Below are positions 1 to 5,088 of a stretch of 5,088 nt of DNA, one piece after another. A program made the translations under genes and the position numbers. Location of the stretch: NCBI GenBank assembly GCA_964427485.1, contig CAYRUP010000127.1:1-5088 (forward strand). The letters are read 5' to 3'. Source of the stretch: CAYRUP01 sp964427485. GTDB taxonomy: Bacteria > Pseudomonadota > Gammaproteobacteria > DSM-16500. Under the pieces are notes generated by a model, which saw nothing but the letters and a program-made list of their open reading frames with translations, did not search any database and had not been told where the DNA came from. Positions within the stretch are counted from its first letter, which is position 1. Each line of letters opens with the position of its first letter.

Positions 1-3000
1 TTAACCATAATGAGGAAAGACACACACAGTCGGGAAAACACGTACGAGGAACAATAAAACAGTTAGTTGTTTTAGCGTTGAGTGTGGTTTTATCGCTATT
101 TTCTATTACAGCAGCCAATGCAAATCCACAAGGAGGTCAAGTGACGGCAGGGAGTGCCACCATCTCTTCTCCTAATCCTAGTACTTTACAAATTAATCAA
201 TCCTCTACCAAAGCCGTTATCGACTGGAAAAGTTATAATATCGCAGCACATGAAAAAACTCGCTATGTGCAACCCTCTACGCAATCCATCACATTAAACC
301 GCATTGATCCCCATATGGGAGCTTCTATCATTCGCGGCGCTATTACAGCGAATGGAAAAATTATTTTAATTAATCCTGCAGGCATGTTATTTGCTTCAAC
401 TGCAACGATAGATGTTTCCGGTTTGCTCGCAACAACCGCCAATATCACTAACGATGATTTTATGGCTGGCAGATACAACTTCGTTCAATCGCCAGAATGG
501 AATGGCGCGATTATTAATAATGGAAAAATCACCATCCGCAATGAAGGTATTGCAGCACTCGTTGCACCCGGTGTGGAAAACAATGGCACGATCATTGCCA
601 ACATGGGAAAAGTGATTTTGGCTTCAGGAACAGCATACACCATCGATTTTTATGGGGATCAAATGATTCAATTTGGTGTGAATTCTGAAACGTCAAAACC
701 CGCTGTTGCGCCCGATGGACGCGTTTTGCGTTCAGCCGTCAAAAACAGTGGAACGATTATTGCGAATGGCGGAAAAGTTTTATTAGCAGCGAGAACAGCC
801 GGAGAAATCTTGGATCATTCCATTAACATGTCAGGCCGTATTGAAGCGAATAGTGTCGCACAACGCGGCGGTTCGATTATTTTAATGGGCGGGGATAAAG
901 GTGTGGTTAAAGTCTCTGGCAAAATGAATGCAATTGGAAAACATAAAGGAGAACGCGGCGGCACAGTGAAAGTATTGGGCGATCAAGTTCAACTTGCCGA
1001 TAATGCTTTAATCGATGTTTCAGGACATAGCGGTGGCGGCACTATTTTAGTGGGGGGAAATTATCAAGGAAAAGGGCCTGAACACAATGCAACTCGAACT
1101 TCTGTTGCGAAAGATGTCACTCTGAAAGCTTCGGCATTAGATAAGGGCAATGGCGGAAAAGTCATTGTCTGGGCAGATGACACAACCGATTATGCAGGAA
1201 ATATTATCGCAAGAGGTGGTTTGAATGGCGGTGATGGCGGTATGGCGGAAGTTTCGGGTCATAACTTATTAAGCTTCCATGGCAAAGTGGATTTAACAGC
1301 GCCGCTTGGGGTCACCGGTACGTTATTATTAGATCCAAGAGACTTAACTATCCAATCTTCAGGCTCAACAACGGCTACATTTACTTCGCCTCCTAGCACC
1401 TATACCAGTAACGTCGATAGCTCGATATTAACAGTAAATGACTTACAACTTGCATTAAGCGGCGCCAGTGTAACCGTGCAAACCGGTGCGAGTGGTACGA
1501 TACAACAAGGTAATATTACAGTCGCCAATGCAGTCGCTTGGTCTAACACCAACACATTGACATTGAGTGCAACGAATAGCATTGCCATTAATGCTGGCAT
1601 TTCAGATTCAGCCGCTGGCACTTTAGTATTAGATGCTCCAGGAGCTATTACCCAAAATGCCTCAGGCCTTATTACCGGTTCACTTAAAGTGACGAAACAA
1701 GGTACTGGCACGGCCACTTTCAATCAAGCGAATACTTATACGGGTCTCACAACCGTGAGTGGCGGCACATTATCCACTGCGACTTTAGGTAATCTTGGAA
1801 CAGGCGCGATTTCAATTAATGGAGGCACGTTGTCTTATACAGGTAATACGGCAACTCTGAATCGACAAATTACCGTAGGATCTTCTGGAGGAACAATTCA
1901 AGCCACTACCTCAGGACAAATATTAAGTTTGACCGGTACGTTAGTCGGTGGTGGTAATCCTCTGACTCTTGATGTCAATGCAGGCAGTATCACATACAAT
2001 CCTGGATCAGTTACCTCGGCTTTGGGTAACTTGACTGTGACTGGCAATACAACACTCGCTACATCAGGAACACTCACTTTATCGAAAACAGGTATTTTCT
2101 CAGGAAATACAGCACTGAATGGAGGCTCAATCAAAATTGGCATAAATAGTGCATTACCCGCTACGACCAGTTTAATCATGGATGGATCATCCGAGGTTTC
2201 GCTTGATCTGAATAATTTCACTCAAACAATCGCTTCGCTTTCAGGAACAAATACGAGTGCAATAATCACAAATAGCGGTGGTGGCGGCGGAAAAGTGCTG
2301 TCACTCATTAATTCAACGAATGGTTACTCACAATCTTATGCTGGAACATTAACAGGCAATTTAGGATTTACGCTTAATATGACAGGCACAGGATCACCCA
2401 CACAAACTTTTTCTAACACAGGAAGTTCTTATACTCAAGCAAATACCATTACAAGTGGCACATTGAGTGTTGCGAGTCTTGCTGCTCAAGGTGCCAATAG
2501 CTCCATCGGTACAGGTGCATCTACACCGGGTATCGCAACGAGTGCGGGTGGTATTTTGCAATATGCAGGAACGGGAAATGACATAAGCAATCGTATTATA
2601 TCGGGAGGAGGTGCTCTCATTAAAACTGGAACTGGCACTTTAACGCTGACTGGCGCAAATACGTATACGGGTACGACATCGATTCTGAACGGCACGTTAA
2701 AGATCCAGACGATTAATAGTTTTTCTGGTGGAGCAAGTAATCTGGGTAACCCAGCAGCAGGTGCTATTACACTCGGTGATGCAACAAACAATACAATAGG
2801 TACTTTATCTTATATAGGAACAGGTAGTACTTCCAACCGTACATTTACTTTAGCAGGAACGGGGGGTGGAACGATCCAAACGAATGTGGGAAGCACTGGA
2901 ACATTAGCATTAAGCGGCAATATCACCAATAGTTCTTCGCCTCTCCTCTTTGATGTGAATGGAAGTGCTATTACAGAATCCGGAATCATTGGTAGTGGTT

Positions 3001-5088
3001 CAGGTACTGTTGCAAAAGCGGGTACAGGGTCATTAACCTTGTCGGGTGTCAATACCTATACGGGTAACACGACGATTGTCGCCGGTACGGTAGTCGCCTC
3101 CGTGACGGGTGCATTAGGACCTGTAACAGGTGGAAATATTATTGTGGCGCCTTCAGCAAGTACAACAGCGACAGTTGATTTGACGACGCTAGCTAGTTTG
3201 ATTAACACCAACGGTAATATTCAATTAGACAGTACGTTAGCGAGTAGTACTGCACAAATAAACTTTTCCACTGCTTTCAATCTTGCTAAAGCAATCACTT
3301 TAACTGGAACGAATAATGTATTTTCTGTTGCAGCTAACACAACAACATTAACCGGTGCTATTACCGGCGGCGGCGGATTAACGAAATCCGGTGCTGGAAC
3401 ATTAGCATTTGGCGGTTCAAGTAACGCAAATACGTATTCCGGCACAACAAATATCACAGCGGGTACGTTACAACAAGCCACCAATGCCAATAATTTTTCG
3501 GCGAATAGCCAAGTTAATTTATCCAATGTTTCGGGCGCGATATTAAGTCTAAATAGTTTAGCGGGTTCAATTGGTTCATTAACAGGTGGTGGTGGAACGG
3601 GTGGTAATGTTGCATTAACATCCGCTGCATTAACCATCGGAAATGATAATACTTCACCGGCAGCTTATGCAGGATTAATTAGTAGTACTACAACAGGTGG
3701 CAGCATTATTAAAGCAGGCACTGGCACACTCACTTTAAGCAACACTGCGAATACTTATACGGGAACAACGACGATCAACAATGGAACATTGAGTGCCGCA
3801 TTGCTAGCAAACGCAGGAGCCAATAGTTCATTAGGTGCACCGGCTGTGGCACAAGCCACGATAAGCTTAGGCAGTAGTACAGCAGCAACGCTAATTGATA
3901 CAGGAGGTAGTACCAGTAATCGCAATATAACGATTGGCGGCACAGGAGGTGGTACATTTCAAACTAACTCAGGTACCGCTTTAACGGGTACCATTACCAC
4001 AGCCTCGAATCAACCCATCACTTTTAACGCAAATGGCGGCAATTTAAATCTGAGCGGTTCCAGTGTGATCCAAGGTGCTGGAAACGTTATTATCACGGGA
4101 AACACCAGCAACGGCGTATCTTTTGGTGGTAATAATACTTATACGGGTAATACACTCGTTAATTCGTCGACATTACATGCTAACTCAGCGAATGCGTTAG
4201 GAGGAAGTGCTGTAACGGTTAGCTCAGGCGCCGTTTTAGATTTAAATTTTAATGGTACTTTGGCTGATACCAATACGATTACATTAAATGGTACGGGCAT
4301 TAGCAGTGGTGGTGCATTAACATTTTCAGGAACGAGTGTCACGGTCAATAATCCAATTACCTTAGGCGGAACTTCGAGTACGATTTCAATCATGGGAATT
4401 GGAGGCGGAACTCACGTCATTGGCGGTGGAACAGGAATTACGGGGGGATCGAGTGATAATCTGATTATTAACCTCGCCAATGCAGCCGTTACATTGCCAG
4501 CTATTTCTTTAAGTAACACATTATCTGTAACCGCAGGTGGATTAATTACTTTAAATGGAGCGACGACACTGACTGGCGGGTCGAGCAGTATGACACTTTC
4601 AGGAGTCGGTGTGACGAACTCAGGTGTTGCAACAGCGCCCGGCGGTATTACGATTAATGCTGGAACTGGCACGTTAACCAACACAGCAGGTACGCTATCA
4701 AATGGGGGTGGAGCAGCTACCACAGCCATTAATTTAACTGCAGATAATATGGCTTTAGCCGGCGGAACAATTACAGCGGGGGCTGCGGCTGTCAATCTTA
4801 CCAGTAGCACTGCAAACCAAGCGATTACCCTCGGAACCGGTTCATCCGGACTTGGATTATCGAGCGCTGAACTCAATACCATTACGACTTCAGGTATTTT
4901 GACAATTGGCGATACAAACCACACGGGTACACTGAGTACGGATGGCACCGTCAGTGGTGTGACAAATCCTTCCGGCGCCTGGGTATTTCAAACTAAGGGT
5001 GGCGCTATCACCTTAAATAATGCAGTCACAACTCCGAATAATTTAACGTTAAGTAGTGTCGGTGGTGGTGTCGGTACAGCAGCCATTA
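1..5088 (+). CDS. Giant secreted filamentous-haemagglutinin-like protein (TpsA type) with PATR repeats, partial at both ends
   Basis: The first full codon is at base 3 and the frame stays open for 1,695 codons to the window edge; I translated every line and found no stop. Domains in order: charged N-terminal stretch, signal peptide, haemagglutination-activity (TPS) domain with NPAG, beta-helix with GGGTILVGG, KVIVWADD and GTLLLDP signatures, PATR repeats built around NTYTG, then more beta-strand repeats. The visible part has no cysteine and only five tryptophans, and after about residue 450 it is almost free of charged residues while rich in Gly, Thr, Ser, Asn and Ala, as expected for a beta-solenoid exoprotein. 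By family knowledge it would be exported by Sec and moved across the outer membrane by a TpsB partner, then act as an adhesin or contact fibre; the exact role is not shown. A C-terminal autotransporter barrel cannot be excluded because the 3' end is missing. The start codon is not resolved. The family assignment is firm; the specific function is unknown. Confidence 0.95.
54..122 (+). other. Sec signal peptide of the large exoprotein
   Basis: The translation has a short basic segment (IKQ), a hydrophobic core LVVLALSVVLSLFSI, and a cleavage-like end TAANA followed by NPQGGQV. The small residues at -3 and -1 (A-N-A) fit signal peptidase I, with cleavage predicted after base 122. Upstream, bases 3-53 encode a hydrophilic stretch rich in His, Arg, Lys and Glu in the same open frame. 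That could be a long n-region like those of many TpsA proteins, but the usual ESPR pattern (MNK.YR.I.N) is not visible in what is shown. There is no in-frame ATG between base 3 and the core; the nearest non-ATG possibilities are TTG at 78 and GTG at 84, and both would cut into the core. A start upstream of the window is therefore most likely. Confidence 0.8.
123..500 (+). other. Haemagglutination-activity / TPS secretion domain (NPxG type)
   Basis: The mature N-terminus follows the pattern of this domain closely: GGQVTAGSATIS, then LQINQSS, VIDWKSYNIA, VQPSTQSITLNRI, ITANGKIILINPAG, MLF, a short strand TIDVSGLLATT and a final DDFMAGRYNF. The NPAG at 372-383 is the signature position, normally NPNG, so one residue differs. 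In the family this domain caps the beta-helix and is the secretion signal recognised by the POTRA domains of the TpsB transporter in the periplasm. It sits directly after the signal peptide, as usual. The C-terminal limit is approximate. Confidence 0.92.
501..1352 (+). other. Beta-helix region of TpsA passenger, ending in the LLLDP signature
   Basis: Short glycine- and asparagine-bounded strands recur here: GAIINNGKITIRN, NNGTIIANMGKVILASG, NSGTIIANGGKVLLAAR, and RGGSIILMGG, which is the spacing expected of coils in a right-handed beta-helix. Signatures I recognise from many large FHA-like proteins follow: GGGTILVGGNYQGKG (1032-1076), GNGGKVIVWADDTT (1146-1187), ARGGLNGGDGGMAEVSG (1209-1259) and GTLLLDPRDLTI (1317-1352). 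Unlike the region downstream, this part carries ordinary numbers of Lys, Arg, Asp and Glu. By inference it is the rigid shaft nearest the TPS domain. The LLLDP motif usually marks the end of this conserved section in the family. Confidence 0.85.
1353..1676 (+). other. Beta-rich linker between the conserved TpsA region and the PATR repeats
   Basis: This segment reads LTVNDLQLALSGASVTV, then GNITVANAVAW, TLTLSATNSIAINAGI and TLVLDAPGAITQ. The order (an xLQxAL segment, a GxITV strand, a W, then LTLxA and a xIxINxxI strand) is one I recognise as following the LLLDP signature in other FHA-like proteins. It introduces the low-charge composition that continues to the end of the window. No separate function can be assigned. 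Confidence 0.65.
1677..1775 (+). repeat. PATR repeat 1
   Basis: The segment matches the autotransporter-associated beta-strand repeat pattern (G-x-L-x-K-x-G-x-G-x-L-x-L-x-x-x-N-T-Y-x-G-x-T-x-(V/I)-x-x-G-T-L). Here it has LKVTKQGTGTATF, NTYTG at 1731-1745 and VSGGTLS. The family knowledge is that such repeats occur in beta-helical passengers of type V secreted proteins and help export and folding. This copy opens the repeat region and is followed by the first copy of the longer shared tail. Confidence 0.9.
1677..2012 (+). repeat. Long repeat module, copy A (PATR 1 plus tail)
   Basis: After the PATR repeat come GAISINGGTLSYTGN, LNRQITVGSSGGTIQ, a LSLTGTL strand and PLTLDVNAGSI. The order of a GTLSY strand, an NR pair, a xGGTxQ turn, a LxLxGxx strand and a final xxxxVN or FNAN is shared with copies B and C, although the exact residues are well diverged. 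The tail of A is the shortest: 43 codons from NTYTG to the NR pair. Confidence 0.7.
2064..2135 (+). repeat. Degenerate PATR repeat
   Basis: SGTLTLSKTGIFSGNTALNGGSIK keeps the TLTLS strand, a (Y/F)-(T/S)-G turn and the xxGGxxx end, but NTY has become TGI and the leading K-x-G-x-G is lost. The sequence after it, SALPATTSLIMDG through LDLNNFTQTIASLSG, is a common follow-on to these repeats in autotransporter passengers. Its position, about 120 codons after repeat 1, fits the overall spacing. Confidence 0.55.
2379..2468 (+). repeat. Degenerate PATR repeat
   Basis: MTGTGSPTQTFSNTGSSYTQ followed by ANTITSGTLS keeps the GTGxxxxTF core, a Y-T pair and the SGTLS ending, while NTYTG has become SSYTQ and the lysine is missing. 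It lies about 111 codons after the previous worn copy. Taken alone it would be weak; the spacing and the SGTLS ending support it. Confidence 0.5.
2607..2702 (+). repeat. PATR repeat 2
   Basis: A near-consensus copy: GGALIKTGTGTLTLTGA, NTYTG at 2658-2672, then TTSILNGTLK. All key positions (Lys, G-x-G, T-L-T-L, N-T-Y-x-G, G-T-L) are present. It is followed by the second copy of the longer tail. Confidence 0.93.
2607..3002 (+). repeat. Long repeat module, copy B (PATR 2 plus tail)
   Basis: The tail reads ASNLGNPAAGAITLGD, TIGTLSYIGTG, STSNRTFTLAGTGGGTIQTN, GTLALSGNI and LLFDVNGSAI. It shares GTLSYxG with copy A and STSNRxxTxxGTGGGTxQTN with copy C, so it links the two. NTYTG to NR is 59 codons. 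Confidence 0.75.
3003..3095 (+). repeat. PATR repeat 3
   Basis: GTVAKAGTGSLTLSGV, NTYTG at 3051-3065, then NTTIVAGTVV. The final GTL has become GTV. Downstream comes a different spacer with VDLTTLASLINTNGNIQL rather than the longer tail seen after repeats 1, 2 and 5. Confidence 0.92.
3369..3473 (+). repeat. PATR repeat 4
   Basis: GGGLTKSGAGTLAFGGSSNA, NTYSG at 3429-3443, then TTNITAGTLQ. It has an insertion of a few residues before NTY compared with repeats 2 and 3. The spacer after it carries SLAGSIGSLTGGGGTGGNVAL. Confidence 0.92.
3696..3794 (+). repeat. PATR repeat 5
   Basis: GGSIIKAGTGTLTLSNTA, NTYTG at 3750-3764, then TTTINNGTLS. It is close to consensus and is followed by the third copy of the longer tail, which starts AALLANAGANSSLG. 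Confidence 0.93.
3696..4079 (+). repeat. Long repeat module, copy C (PATR 5 plus tail)
   Basis: The tail reads GANSSLGAPAVAQATISLG, TLIDTGG, STSNRNITIGGTGGGTFQTN, GTALTGTI and PITFNANGGNL. It is closest to copy B, from which it is separated by PATR repeats 3 and 4. NTYTG to NR is 56 codons. Confidence 0.75.
4080..4178 (+). repeat. PATR repeat 6, partly worn
   Basis: GNVIITGNTSNGVSFGGN, NTYTG at 4134-4148, then NTLVNSSTLH. The N-T-Y-T-G core is intact, but the K-x-G-x-G start is gone and G-T-L has become S-T-L. It is the last copy I can see; the next 300 codons hold no NTYxG. Confidence 0.75.
4179..4727 (+). other. Low-charge beta-strand region after the PATR repeats
   Basis: The translation is rich in Gly, Thr, Ser, Ala and Asn with short strands such as SAVTVSSGAVLDLNF, TITLNGTGI, VTVNNPITLGG, LIINLANAAVTLPAI, LSVTAGGLITLNG and GITINAGTGTL. 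The first part, NSANALGGSAVTVSSGAVLDLN, resembles the stretch that often follows a PATR repeat in autotransporter passengers. No catalytic or binding motif is visible. It is most likely more beta-solenoid shaft. Confidence 0.6.
4728..4928 (+). repeat. Single visible copy of an FHA-type module ending AELNTITTSGILTIG
   Basis: The order INLTADNMALAGGTITAG, AAVNLTSSTANQAITLG, LGLSSAELNTITTSG, ILTIGD is one I recognise from large FHA-like proteins, where it often occurs in tandem: a TADxxxLxGGTI strand, a V-x-L-x strand, a xAIxLG strand, an (L/S)xxELxxI helix-like turn and an LxIGD strand. Only one copy fits in the window, so whether it starts an array is unknown. No activity is known to me for it. 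Confidence 0.6.

Noticed and set aside
10..57. A 15-codon frame starting at ATG 10 (MRKDTHSRENTYEEQ)
   Set aside because: Too short and without visible context to call as a gene or leader peptide. It is kept only as part of the unresolved start question.
412..615. Plus-strand open frame of 67 codons in another frame
   Set aside because: It overlaps the conserved TPS domain, whose frame is clearly the real one, and its own translation shows no recognisable motif.
1400..3052. Four minus-strand open frames (1400-1723, 1898-2221, 2486-2791, 2810-3052)
   Set aside because: All are antisense to the repeat region and resemble each other only because the repeats resemble each other on the other strand.
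3221..3637. Minus-strand open frame of 138 codons
   Set aside because: Same Val/Pro/Leu-rich composition, opposite PATR repeat 4 and its spacers; no ribosome binding site, family match or reason to be real.
1677..4178. Possible CRISPR array or DNA satellite because of regular repeats
   Set aside because: The similarity is at protein level within one open frame, the DNA of the units is diverged, and units are about 320-390 bases apart rather than 60-75.
4412..4948. Minus-strand open frame of 178 codons
   Set aside because: It is Val/Pro/Ala-rich with no recognisable motif and lies fully opposite the large gene. The Gly/Thr/Asn-rich coding strand rarely gives stops in this opposite frame, so it is a shadow.

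Overview
The whole 5,088-base window lies inside one very large protein-coding gene on the plus strand. Reading codons from base 3, the frame is open to both edges (1,695 full codons, no stop), so both the start and the end of the gene lie outside or are unresolved. The product is a secreted surface protein of the filamentous-haemagglutinin / two-partner secretion (TpsA) type, with a passenger that changes into autotransporter-associated beta-strand (PATR) repeats. This points to a Gram-negative bacterium. The moderately AT-rich base use and the mix of TTA, ATT, AAT and GGC/GGT codons would suit a gammaproteobacterium of the Legionella/Coxiella kind, but that is a weak guess.

Layout. Bases 3-59 encode a charged stretch of uncertain status. 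Bases 54-122 encode a hydrophobic signal peptide with a probable cleavage site after AANA. Bases 123-500 encode the haemagglutination-activity (TPS) domain with its NPxG signature (here NPAG). Bases 501-1352 encode a right-handed beta-helix region with signatures common to large TpsA proteins (GGGTILVGG, KVIVWADD, GTLLLDP). Bases 1353-1676 are a low-charge beta-rich linker. Bases 1677-4178 hold six recognisable PATR repeats, with two more worn copies, spaced mostly 107-131 codons apart. Three of them are followed by a longer shared tail, so there is a repeat within a repeat. Bases 4179-5088 continue as Gly/Thr/Ser/Asn/Ala-rich beta-strand sequence and include one copy of a module ending in AELNTITTSGILTIG. 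No membrane-anchor barrel, stop codon or second gene is visible.

How it should work (inference from family knowledge): Sec export through the signal peptide, recognition of the N-terminal TPS domain by an outer-membrane TpsB/Omp85 transporter encoded elsewhere, and folding of the repeat region into a long beta-solenoid fibre outside the cell, most often for adhesion or contact with other cells. There are no RNA genes, mobile elements, CRISPR arrays or terminators that I can support. No stretch over 300 bases lacks coding sequence.
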